10,823 nucleotides of DNA from an uncultured Clostridia bacterium (GTDB lineage: Bacteria > Bacillota > Clostridia > Oscillospirales > Oscillospiraceae): assembly GCA_945926565.1 (NCBI GenBank), contig CAMELY010000035.1:1-10823 (forward strand). The letters are read 5' to 3'. The notes below the pieces were generated by a model. The model was not told where the DNA came from. It did not search any database and saw only the letters and a list, made by a program, of their open reading frames with translations. Of the stretch, positions 1 to 6,995 are shown piece after piece (position 1 is the first letter of the stretch; each line of letters starts with the position of its first letter). Made by a program: the position numbers and the translations under genes.

Positions 1-52
1 CACTCCTTCCGTCACGGCTACGCCGTGCCACCTCCCTCAGAGAGGGAGGCTT
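1..52. repeat. Tandem-hairpin intergenic repeat (REP-like), left edge possibly cut
   Basis: Two perfect hairpins sit side by side. The first has arms CACGGC (13-18) and GCCGTG (22-27) around TAC. The second has arms CCTCCCTC (31-38) and GAGGGAGG (42-49) around AGA. No T-run follows the second stem, so it is a poor intrinsic terminator. The layout (CTCCTTCCGTCACGG, then a CCTCCC/GGGAGG stem ending in CTT) matches my recollection of dispersed palindromic repeats common in gut Clostridia genomes; that is memory, not a search. The element may continue leftward beyond the window. The remaining bases to 96 are more AT-rich and hold no clear promoter. Confidence 0.6.
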
Positions 53-96
53 GGGCTGGTGCATGACTGAAACTGTTCTATAGAAAGAAGCATTTT

Positions 97-1152
97 ATGC
101 AAACCAAGCTGTTTACCATTCCCACCCCCGTGGGACATGAGCGTGAAATAGAAGCCGCAGCAGCCCTGCTCCGCCAGGGCCAACTGGTGGGCATCCCCAC
201 CGAGACGGTCTACGGCCTGGGTGCGGACGCCCTCAACCCGGCGGCGGTGGCCGCCATCTACGAGGCCAAGGGCCGGCCCTCAGACAACCCGCTGATTATC
301 CACGTCCCTAACGACAAGAGCTGGCTGAGCCGGTACTGCCTGGACGTGCCGCCCCTGGCCTATGCGCTGGCGGAGACCTTCTGGCCGGGGCCCCTGACCA
401 TGATTCTGAAGCGAAACCCAATTGTCCCCGACCGTACCACCGGCGGCCTGGACACGGTGGGGGTGCGCTGCCCCGACCACCCGGCCACCCTGGCCATCAT
501 CCGGGCGGCAGATCGCCCCATCGCGGCCCCCTCCGCCAACACCTCCGGCCGTCCCAGCTGCACCACCGCCCGGGAGGTGCTGGAGGACGTGGGTGGTAAA
601 ATCGCCGGCGTGGTGGACGGCGGCCCCTGTGCCGTGGGGGTGGAGTCCACCATTCTGGATCTCACCGTCACCCCGCCCCGGCTGCTCCGGCCCGGCGGCA
701 TGCCCCTGGAGGCGCTGGAGGCGGTCTGCGGCGAGATTGCCATTGATGCCGCCACCGTCCGCCAGATGGGGGCAGGGGAGCATCCCCGGGCCCCCGGCAT
801 GAAGTACCGCCACTACGCCCCCAAGGCCCCGGTGACAGTCATCACCGGAGACCCGGAGCGGACGGCGGACTACATCGCCCGGCAAGCGGGGGAGAAGACC
901 GGCGTCATCTGCTTTGAAGAGTTCCTGGACCGGTTTTCCGGCTCTGTGGCGGTCTCCCTGGGCCCTGTGGGGGACAAGGGGGAGCAGGCCCGGCGGGTCT
1001 TCTCTGACCTGCGGTTTTTCGACCAGACGCCGGTGACCGAGATTTTGGCCCAGTGCCCCGATCAGGGCGGTCTGGGCCGGGCGGTGGCCAACCGGCTGAA
1101 GAAGGCGGCGGGCTTCCACGTCATCTCATTGGAGAACGAGGAATCGGTATGA
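97..1152 (+). CDS. sua5: Threonylcarbamoyl-AMP synthase, two-domain Sua5/YwlC (TsaC2) type
   Basis: This enzyme makes threonylcarbamoyl-AMP from L-threonine, bicarbonate and ATP. The TsaB/TsaD/TsaE proteins then pass the group to A37 of ANN-decoding tRNAs (t6A). The protein has 351 residues, the usual length of the two-domain form. The N-terminal YrdC domain shows PTETVYGLG (34-42), KGRPSDNPL (58-66), SANTSG (146-151) and ESTI (183-186). The conserved linker APGMKYRHYAP (232-242) then leads to a C-terminal Sua5 domain (about 245-340). The ATG at 97 is the first start after an in-frame TGA at 64-66; its ribosome binding site (AAAGAAG, 84-90) is weak. The stop overlaps the coaE start as ATGA, so the two are probably translationally coupled. 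The family assignment is firm; whether single-domain TsaC or Sua5 nomenclature is used is a matter of convention. Confidence 0.95.
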   Translation: MQTKLFTIPTPVGHEREIEAAAALLRQGQLVGIPTETVYGLGADALNPAAVAAIYEAKGRPSDNPLIIHVPNDKSWLSRYCLDVPPLAYALAETFWPGPLTMILKRNPIVPDRTTGGLDTVGVRCPDHPATLAIIRAADRPIAAPSANTSGRPSCTTAREVLEDVGGKIAGVVDGGPCAVGVESTILDLTVTPPRLLRPGGMPLEALEAVCGEIAIDAATVRQMGAGEHPRAPGMKYRHYAPKAPVTVITGDPERTADYIARQAGEKTGVICFEEFLDRFSGSVAVSLGPVGDKGEQARRVFSDLRFFDQTPVTEILAQCPDQGGLGRAVANRLKKAAGFHVISLENEESV

Positions 1153-1739
1153 TTGTCATCGGCATTACCGGCCCCACCGGGGCGGGAAAGACCACCGCCC
1201 TCCGGGTGCTGGAGGAGCTGGGCGTCCGGGTGCTGGACTGCGACGCCATCTATCACCAGCTGCTGGAGACCAGCAGGCCCCTGCGCCGGGAGCTCACCGG
1301 CCGCTTCGGGGAGGTTTTTGACGAGAACGGGCTGAACCGGCACAAGCTGGGCAAGATGGTGTGGGGAGATGAGCAGGCCCTGCAGGATCTGGGCGCCATC
1401 ACCCACAAGTACATCCTCTCCCAGCTGGGGGAGGAGATCGCCGACGCCCGGGAGGCGGGCCTGCCCGGCGCGGCCATCGACGCCGCCCTGCTGCTGGAGT
1501 CCGGGGCGGAGGAGCTGTGCGACACCACCGTGGCGGTCACCGCTCCGGAGGAGGTGCGCATCCGGCGCATTATGGCCCGGGAGAACATTGACCGGGACTA
1601 CGCCCAGGCCCGGGTCCGGGCCCAGAAGCCGGCGGAGTGGTTTACCGGCCGCTGCCGGCATACCCTAGTCAACGACAGCACGGAGGAGGCCTTCCGGGGC
1701 GCGGCTCTGGCCCTTTTCCGCCAACTGCTGAGTGAATAA
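1149..1739 (+). CDS. coaE: Dephospho-CoA kinase
   Basis: CoaE phosphorylates the 3'-hydroxyl of dephospho-CoA with ATP, the last step of coenzyme A synthesis in the cytoplasm. The 196-residue protein has the usual family length. It opens with a P-loop, GPTGAGKTT (8-16), followed by a LDCDAI segment (29-34) matching the family's conserved aspartates. DAALLLESGAEELCD (111-125) matches the family's PLLFE-type segment, RIMARENI (140-147) the arginine-bearing lid, and VNDST (174-178) the usual NxS-type end motif. An open frame extends upstream to 1053, but the ATG at 1149 fits the family N-terminus and is preceded by GAGGA (1138-1142) six bases away. It overlaps the preceding stop by four bases. 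The P-loop reads GPTGAGK where many homologues have GGIGSGK; it remains a valid Walker A. Confidence 0.95.
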   Translation: MIVIGITGPTGAGKTTALRVLEELGVRVLDCDAIYHQLLETSRPLRRELTGRFGEVFDENGLNRHKLGKMVWGDEQALQDLGAITHKYILSQLGEEIADAREAGLPGAAIDAALLLESGAEELCDTTVAVTAPEEVRIRRIMARENIDRDYAQARVRAQKPAEWFTGRCRHTLVNDSTEEAFRGAALALFRQLLSE

Positions 1740-1747
1740 TCTTGTAT

Positions 1748-1754
1748 AGGAGGA
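1748..1754 (+). promoter_or_regulatory. Ribosome binding site fixing the M18 aminopeptidase start
   Basis: AGGAGGA lies eight bases before the ATG at 1763. A TTG at 1742 in the same frame would place this site inside the coding sequence, so 1763 is the preferred start. Confidence 0.85.
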
Positions 1755-1762
1755 ATTCAGCC

Positions 1763-3154
1763 ATGTCTGAACAAAAGAATCTGAGAGAAGCCCTGCTCCT
1801 GGAGCAGAAAAACGGCTATGACCGGCTCTCTGACCGGGAGCTGGCCGAGCTGGAGACCTATTGCGAGGGCTACAAGGACTATCTGAACCGGGGCCGCACC
1901 GAGCGGGAGTGCGTAGAGACTACGGTGGCGCTGGCGGAGGCCCAGGGATTCCGGCCCTTTGTCCCCGGTCAGGCAGTGAAGACCGGCGACCGGATCTATC
2001 AGGTCAACCGGGGCAAGGCGGTCATGCTGGCCGTCATCGGCGAGCAGTCCCTGGCCGACGGCATTATCATCGGCGCCGCCCACATCGACTCCCCCCGCCT
2101 GGATCTCAAGCCCCATCCCCTGACCGAGGACGCTGAGCTGTGCACCCTCAAGACCCACTACTACGGCGGCATCCGCAAGTATCAGTGGGTGGCCATCCCC
2201 CTGGAGCTGGTGGGCGTGGTCGTCAAGGCGGACGGCACCCAGGTCAAGGTGGACATCGGCCGGGATCCCGGGGACCCTGTCCTCACCATCCCCGACCTGC
2301 TGCCCCATCTGGCGGATAAGCAGTCCCACAAGCCCCTGTTCCAGGGCATCGAGGGCGAGCAGCTCAACCTGCTGGCCGGCTCCCGCCCCTACGCCGGGGA
2401 CGACGGCAGCGACCGGGTCAAGCTGGCGGTGATGGCCATTCTCAACGAGAAGTACGGCATCACCGAGGCCGATCTGATCTCCGCCGAGCTGTGCGCCGTG
2501 CCCGCCTACGCCCCGGTGGACGTGGGCCTGGACCGGTCCATGATCGGCGCCTACGGCCAGGACGACCGGGTCTGCGGCTATGCCACCCTCAAGGCCCTGC
2601 TGGAGCTGGGCACCCCCAAGCGCACCTGCCTGTGCATGCTGGCGGACAAGGAGGAGGTAGGCTCCATGGGCGTCAGCGGCATGCAGTCCCAGGCCTTTGA
2701 CACCTTCGTGGCAGACCTGTGCGACAGCCAGGACGTGGCGCTGAAGGACTGCTTTGCCCGCTCCTTCTGCCTCTCCTCTGACGTGACTGCCGCCTATGAC
2801 CCCAACTTTGCCGAGGTCTATGACAAGGGCAACGCCGCCATGCTCAACCGGGGCGTGGGCCTTTGCAAGTACACCGGCTCCCGGGGCAAGGCCGGCGCCT
2901 CTGACGCCTCCGCCGAGCTGGTGGGCAAGGTGCGCCGCACCCTGGACCGGGCCGGCGTCATCTGGCAGATGGCCGAGATGGGCAAGGTGGACGAGGGCGG
3001 CGGCGGCACCGTGGCCCTGTATATGGCAAACCGGAACATCGAGACCCTGGACGCTGGCACCCCGGTGCTGGCCATGCACGCCCCCTTTGAGGTCACCTCC
3101 AAGCTGGACTGCTATATGACCTACCGGGCCATGAAGGCCGTGTTTGAGGACTGA
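1763..3154 (+). CDS. M18-family metallo-aminopeptidase (aminopeptidase I / ApeA-like)
   Basis: This is a cytoplasmic dinuclear-metal aminopeptidase expected to trim N-terminal residues from peptides; the preferred residue cannot be read from sequence. The protein has 463 residues, close to bacterial M18 enzymes. Expected metal or catalytic positions are visible: His107 in AAHIDSPRLDLKP, Asp267 in GQDDRVCGY, the Glu297-Glu298 pair in DKEEVGSMG, Asp340 in LSSDVTAAYDPN, and His439 in MHAPFEVTSKLD. HYYGG (132-136) is also typical of the family. The gene starts 23 bases after coaE and is followed by a 72-base gap before uppP. Its place among tRNA-modification, CoA and envelope genes does not reveal its substrate; general peptide turnover is the modest inference. 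Confidence 0.9.
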   Translation: MSEQKNLREALLLEQKNGYDRLSDRELAELETYCEGYKDYLNRGRTERECVETTVALAEAQGFRPFVPGQAVKTGDRIYQVNRGKAVMLAVIGEQSLADGIIIGAAHIDSPRLDLKPHPLTEDAELCTLKTHYYGGIRKYQWVAIPLELVGVVVKADGTQVKVDIGRDPGDPVLTIPDLLPHLADKQSHKPLFQGIEGEQLNLLAGSRPYAGDDGSDRVKLAVMAILNEKYGITEADLISAELCAVPAYAPVDVGLDRSMIGAYGQDDRVCGYATLKALLELGTPKRTCLCMLADKEEVGSMGVSGMQSQAFDTFVADLCDSQDVALKDCFARSFCLSSDVTAAYDPNFAEVYDKGNAAMLNRGVGLCKYTGSRGKAGASDASAELVGKVRRTLDRAGVIWQMAEMGKVDEGGGGTVALYMANRNIETLDAGTPVLAMHAPFEVTSKLDCYMTYRAMKAVFED

Positions 3155-3173
3155 AATCCATTCTTTCCGGGCT

Positions 3174-3199
3174 GACGGGGCGGAGGGTTCCGCCCTGTC
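3174..3199 (+). other. Intercistronic RNA hairpin between the aminopeptidase gene and uppP
   Basis: GACGGGGCGGA (3174-3184) pairs with TCCGCCCTGTC (3189-3199) around a GGGT loop: eleven pairs, one of them G-U. No T-run follows, so this is not a standard intrinsic terminator. It could stabilise or help process the transcript, or reduce read-through. It ends 15 bases before the uppP ribosome binding site and does not overlap it. Confidence 0.55.
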
Positions 3200-3213
3200 T
3201 CCGGACCGCCGAG

Positions 3214-3220
3214 AGGAGGT
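3214..3220 (+). promoter_or_regulatory. Ribosome binding site supporting the GTG start of uppP
   Basis: A full AGGAGGT sits six bases before GTG at 3227. The start also matches the expected N-terminus of the family (a short hydrophobic lead into the QGVAEFLP motif), so the non-ATG start is well supported. Confidence 0.85.
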
Positions 3221-3226
3221 ATTCCT

Positions 3227-4087
3227 GTGAATTTCCTGACTGCCGCCATTCTGGGCCTGGTACAGGGCGTGGCTGAGTTCCTGCCCATCTCCAGCTCCGG
3301 ACACCTGTCCCTGCTGCAAAACTTCTTCGGCCTGGAGACCGCCGAGGGGAGCAATCTGTTCTTTGACGTGCTGCTCCACCTGGGCACCCTGATCGCCGTG
3401 TTCATCGTCTACTGGGAGGACATCCGGGGCATGGTGGTGGAGTTTTTTGCCATGTGCGGAGAGCTGGCCGGAAAGCGCTCCTCCCGGCCCACCGCCCAGG
3501 CAATGACCCTGCGGCGGCTGATTCTGCTCATCGTAGTGGGCACGCTGCCCCTGTTTCTGGTGCTGCCCATCAAGGACAAGGTGGAGGGGCTCTACAGCAA
3601 CACCTGGTTTATCGGCTGCGCCCTGCTGGCCACCGGCTGCCTGCTCTTTTTGTCTGACCGGATGGCCAGGGGCAAGAAGAATGCCCGGACCGCCACTCTG
3701 GTAGATGTGCTGCTGGTGGGCTGCGCTCAGGGGATAGCGACTGTGCCCGGCCTCTCCCGTTCCGGCACCACCATCGCCGCCGGTATGCTGCTGGGCTTTG
3801 ACCGGAACTTTGCCGTGCGCTATTCCTTCCTGCTCAGTCTGCCCGCCGTCATCGGCGCCAACATCCTCAGCCTGGTGGACGCCGTTCAGGCGGGGATCGA
3901 CTGGGCGATGATGCCGGTCTACATTGTGGGCGTCTGCGTGGCTGCCATGAGCGGCTATTTTGCCATCGGCCTGGTGAAAAAGCTGGCCGACGAGGGCAAA
4001 TTCGGCAAGTTTGCCTATTACTGCTGGGGCGTGGGCGCCCTGGCCCTGGTGCTGTCCGCCGTGTTCCTGCTGATCAACAAGGGCTGA
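3227..4087 (+). CDS. uppP: Undecaprenyl-diphosphate phosphatase
   Basis: UppP (BacA family) removes a phosphate from undecaprenyl diphosphate at the cytoplasmic membrane, returning the lipid carrier for peptidoglycan and other envelope polymers; overproduction gives bacitracin resistance in known systems. The protein has 286 residues. Motif 1 is QGVAEFLPISSSGH (13-26), with the family's (E/Q)xxxE pair at Gln13 and Glu17. Motif 2 is PGLSRSGTT (174-182), with the conserved arginine Arg178. Several hydrophobic segments are evident (about 46-62, 98-113, 127-143, 203-220, 229-247, 264-283), as expected for a polytopic protein. Translation starts at GTG after a strong ribosome binding site. A 51-base gap without a visible terminator leads to ftsK, so the two are probably cotranscribed. 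Nothing marks it as a dedicated resistance gene; it looks like housekeeping. Confidence 0.95.
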   Translation: MNFLTAAILGLVQGVAEFLPISSSGHLSLLQNFFGLETAEGSNLFFDVLLHLGTLIAVFIVYWEDIRGMVVEFFAMCGELAGKRSSRPTAQAMTLRRLILLIVVGTLPLFLVLPIKDKVEGLYSNTWFIGCALLATGCLLFLSDRMARGKKNARTATLVDVLLVGCAQGIATVPGLSRSGTTIAAGMLLGFDRNFAVRYSFLLSLPAVIGANILSLVDAVQAGIDWAMMPVYIVGVCVAAMSGYFAIGLVKKLADEGKFGKFAYYCWGVGALALVLSAVFLLINKG

Positions 4088-4138
4088 ATGTCCTGACGCG
4101 GGCCACAGGGCAGAAACCATTCCAAGAGAGGAAAACCT

Positions 4139-6958
4139 ATGGCTACAACCAAAAAGACAACAAAATCGACTTCCTCCGGCGGCAAGAAAAAGGCCGCCTC
4201 CGGTCGAGCCAAGACCGGCTCTGCCTCCGGGAGCAAAAAGACCTCCGGCGGCAGCCGGGCTGCCGCCGGAAAAAAGACGGCCTCCGGCAAGCGGACTGCC
4301 CGCCGTCCGGTGGACTATCGTCCCCGGCTCATCGGCGGCTGCGTCTGCTTTGCCCTGGCGATCTTTTCCGCCTTTGGCTATTTCGGCGTGGAGGCGATTC
4401 TCATCGACCTGCTGGTGGACGGAGAGCGGGGACTGGTGGGCTACGGCTACTGGGTGACTCCGGTGATGCTGCTGTGGGCCAGCGTGGTGCTGCTGCTGTC
4501 CCGGGGGATGCCGGTGCGGCTGCGCACCACCTTTGCACTGCTGACCCCCGCGTTGGTGGGCGGCCTGGTGCAGGCGGTCAGCTGGGGGGGCCAGTACGCC
4601 CTGGAGCCCGGCCTGCCTCTGCAGCTCTGGCAGCTGGGGATGCAGATGGACTCCGGCGGTCTGCTGGGCGGCCTGCTGGCGGCGCTGCTGACCATTGCCC
4701 TGAGTAAGGTGGGGGCGATCCTGGTCTTTGCCGTGCTGCTCATCGCCGATCTGCTCGTTCTGACCAAAAAGACCCCCGCCGATGTGGCTCAGGTCTGCCG
4801 GGACGCCAATCAGCGCCGGCAGGAGCGCAGAGCCCAGCGGGAGGCCCAGTGGGATGAGGACGGGGACTATCTGGACGAGCCGGACTTCCCCCCGGAGCCG
4901 GAGCCTGTTCTGCCGGCCCGGCCCTCCAGCCGGGGCAGAAGGGCGGCCAAGGCGGTCATCGACATTCCGGTGGACGACGCGCCCCAATCTCAGACGGCGC
5001 CCAAAGCAGCTCCGGCGGAGCCTGTCCCTGCCCAGGAGCCTGCTGAGCCCACAGGGCGGATGCCCATCTTCCAGAAGCGGGAGGAGAAGCCCCTGTTTCA
5101 GGAGCAGAAGGGGGGCAAGTTCTTTGACCAGTTCTTTGGCAAGGAGCCTGCGGTAGAGGAGCCTGCCCAGGACTATCGGCCCCAGGCCAGCGCCGGACAG
5201 CCCAACCCCGAGCTGCCGGTGGAGACTCCGGCGGAGGCAGTGCTGCCCCCCCTGGAGGAGCCGAAGAAAAAGGCTGCCCAGGCCAAGGCGGAGCAGGCCC
5301 AGGCCGCCGCCGAGGTGGCCAGAGATCTGGACGCGGGGATGCAGAGCATTCCGGAATATGTCCATCCCCCCATTGACCTGCTGGCGGTGGGCAAAAACGT
5401 GTCCCAGAGCGGCGCCAAGGGGGAGCTGCAGGAGGTGCAGGAGCAGCTGGACGGCACCATCCACGACTTCGGCATCGACGCCAGGGTGGTGGGGGCGGTC
5501 CGGGGCCCCACAGTCACCCGGTACGAGCTGGAGCTGGAACGGGGCGTCAAGCTGAGCAAGGTGACCAACCTGGCCGACGACATTGCCCTGACCCTGGGCG
5601 CCAAGTCGGTGCGCATCGCCCCCATCCCGGGCAAGAGCCTGGTGGTGGGCGTGGAGGTGCCCAACCGGATTGTCACCCCGGTGCCCATCCGGGAGGTGCT
5701 GGAGTCGACCGAGTTCCAGCGGCACAAGTCCAACGTGGCCTTTGCCGTGGGCAAGGATATCTCCGGCCACAACGTGGTGGGCAACATCTCCAAGCTGCCC
5801 CATATGCTTATCGCCGGTACCACCGGCTCCGGCAAGTCGGTGTGCACCAACTCGATTATCGTCTCCCTGCTCTACAAATCCAGCCCGGAGCAGGTGCGGT
5901 TGATTATGATTGACCCCAAGATGGTGGAGCTGTCCGTCTACAACGGCATTCCCCATCTGCTCATCCCGGTTGTCACCGACCCCAAAAAGGCGGCGGGTGC
6001 CCTCCAGTGGGCGGTCACCGAGATGCTCAAGCGCTACCGGCTGTTCTCCGAGCGGCATGTCCGGGACCTGGAGAGCTATAACCAGCAGGTGGAGGCGGAT
6101 CTGGACACCGAGGAGACGGCCATGCCTCAGATCGTGGTCTTTATCGACGAGTTGGCCGACCTGATGCTGGTGGCCTCCAAAGAGGTGGAGGAGGCCATCT
6201 GCCGCCTGGCCCAGATGGGCCGTGCCGCCGGCATGCACCTGATCATCGCCACCCAGCGGCCCTCCACCGACGTCATCACCGGCCTGATGAAGGCGAACAT
6301 CCCCTCCCGGATCGCCCTGTCCGTCTCCTCCGGCCTGGAGTCCCGGATCATCCTGGACACCCAGGGCGCGGAAAAACTGATCGGCAACGGCGACATGCTC
6401 TACAGCCCGGTGGGCTCCGGCAAGCCGCTGCGTGTCCAGGGCTGCTACATTGACGAGGAGGAGATCAATCAGGTGGTGGCCTTTATCAAGGCCCACTCCG
6501 AGAGCGACTACGACGACTCGGTCATGCAGGAAGTGGAGCAGAACGCCGAGAACGCCGGAAAGAACGGCAAGAAGGGGGGCAGCACCCTCCCCGACAGCAC
6601 CATCCCCGAGCCCGGCCCCGGCTCCGGGCCCTCCCCGGAGGACGGAGATCCCATGCTCAACGAGGCCATCGACGTGGTGGTGGAGACCGGCATGGCCTCT
6701 GTCTCCATGCTCCAGCGGCGGCTCAAGCTGGGCTACTCCCGGGCCGCCCGTCTGGTGGACCAGATGGAGGAGAAGGGGGTTGTGGGGCCCTTTGAGGGCA
6801 GCAAGCCCCGGAAGGTGCTGGTGACCAAGGAGCAGTGGGCGGAGCGCAAGCTCCAGGGCGGCACCGTCACCACCTTCGGGGAGGCCAGCGCCATGAGCCA
6901 GGCCGCCGACCAGGAGGCCATGGCGGAGGAGGTTGATATGCCTCCCTTTGAGGTATAA
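4139..6958 (+). CDS. ftsK: FtsK/SpoIIIE-family DNA translocase
   Basis: This septal ATP-driven pump moves chromosomal DNA during division or, in spore formers, into the forespore. Its 939 residues exceed the roughly 750-800 common in Firmicutes. Order of parts: a basic Ser/Gly/Thr/Lys tail (1-63, 19 Lys/Arg and one acidic residue); four or five membrane segments (about 64-208); a Pro/Glu/Ala-rich linker (about 215-400); the alpha region (from about 405); the RecA-like motor with Walker A GTTGSGKS (560-567), Walker B IVVFIDE (665-671) and ATQRPSTDVITG (about 704-715); a second Gly/Pro/Ser linker (about 805-835); and a winged-helix gamma domain (about 836-905) that in relatives reads polar DNA motifs. 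The start follows GAGAGGA (4126-4132). It ends in tandem stops, TAA TAG. FtsK and SpoIIIE cannot be told apart from this sequence. Confidence 0.95.
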   Translation: MATTKKTTKSTSSGGKKKAASGRAKTGSASGSKKTSGGSRAAAGKKTASGKRTARRPVDYRPRLIGGCVCFALAIFSAFGYFGVEAILIDLLVDGERGLVGYGYWVTPVMLLWASVVLLLSRGMPVRLRTTFALLTPALVGGLVQAVSWGGQYALEPGLPLQLWQLGMQMDSGGLLGGLLAALLTIALSKVGAILVFAVLLIADLLVLTKKTPADVAQVCRDANQRRQERRAQREAQWDEDGDYLDEPDFPPEPEPVLPARPSSRGRRAAKAVIDIPVDDAPQSQTAPKAAPAEPVPAQEPAEPTGRMPIFQKREEKPLFQEQKGGKFFDQFFGKEPAVEEPAQDYRPQASAGQPNPELPVETPAEAVLPPLEEPKKKAAQAKAEQAQAAAEVARDLDAGMQSIPEYVHPPIDLLAVGKNVSQSGAKGELQEVQEQLDGTIHDFGIDARVVGAVRGPTVTRYELELERGVKLSKVTNLADDIALTLGAKSVRIAPIPGKSLVVGVEVPNRIVTPVPIREVLESTEFQRHKSNVAFAVGKDISGHNVVGNISKLPHMLIAGTTGSGKSVCTNSIIVSLLYKSSPEQVRLIMIDPKMVELSVYNGIPHLLIPVVTDPKKAAGALQWAVTEMLKRYRLFSERHVRDLESYNQQVEADLDTEETAMPQIVVFIDELADLMLVASKEVEEAICRLAQMGRAAGMHLIIATQRPSTDVITGLMKANIPSRIALSVSSGLESRIILDTQGAEKLIGNGDMLYSPVGSGKPLRVQGCYIDEEEINQVVAFIKAHSESDYDDSVMQEVEQNAENAGKNGKKGGSTLPDSTIPEPGPGSGPSPEDGDPMLNEAIDVVVETGMASVSMLQRRLKLGYSRAARLVDQMEEKGVVGPFEGSKPRKVLVTKEQWAERKLQGGTVTTFGEASAMSQAADQEAMAEEVDMPPFEV

Positions 6959-6959
6959 T
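6933..6959 (+). promoter_or_regulatory. Candidate sigma-A promoter for the HAD phosphatase gene
   Basis: TTGATA (6933-6938, five of six consensus bases) and a perfect TATAAT (6954-6959) are separated by 15 bases, shorter than the preferred 17. The site overlaps the last codons and stop of ftsK. Initiation would fall near 6966, leaving about 30 bases before the HAD ATG. The short spacer keeps this tentative; the HAD gene may simply be read from upstream. Confidence 0.4.
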
Positions 6960-6980
6960 AGCCCTGACACTGACAGAGAA

Positions 6981-6988
6981 AGAGGAGA
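6981..6988 (+). promoter_or_regulatory. Ribosome binding site fixing the HAD phosphatase start
   Basis: AGAGGAGA lies seven bases before the ATG at 6996. The frame is open back to 6933, but those upstream codons overlap ftsK and would add 21 residues ahead of the conserved DLDGTL motif, so 6996 is preferred. Confidence 0.8.
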
Positions 6989-6995
6989 GATATAT

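Noticed and set aside
280..1119. A 279-codon minus-strand frame opposite the threonylcarbamoyl-AMP synthase gene
   Set aside because: Shadow of a gene with clear family motifs on the plus strand.
1053..1148. Upstream extension of coaE to 1053
   Set aside because: It would place 32 non-family residues before the P-loop and lie wholly within the preceding gene; the ATG at 1149 has GAGGA at the right distance.
6770..6777. GAGAAGGG, the motif reported to orient SpoIIIE, inside the ftsK gene
   Set aside because: One eight-base match in a GC-rich coding region is uninformative; only genome-wide strand bias would give it meaning.
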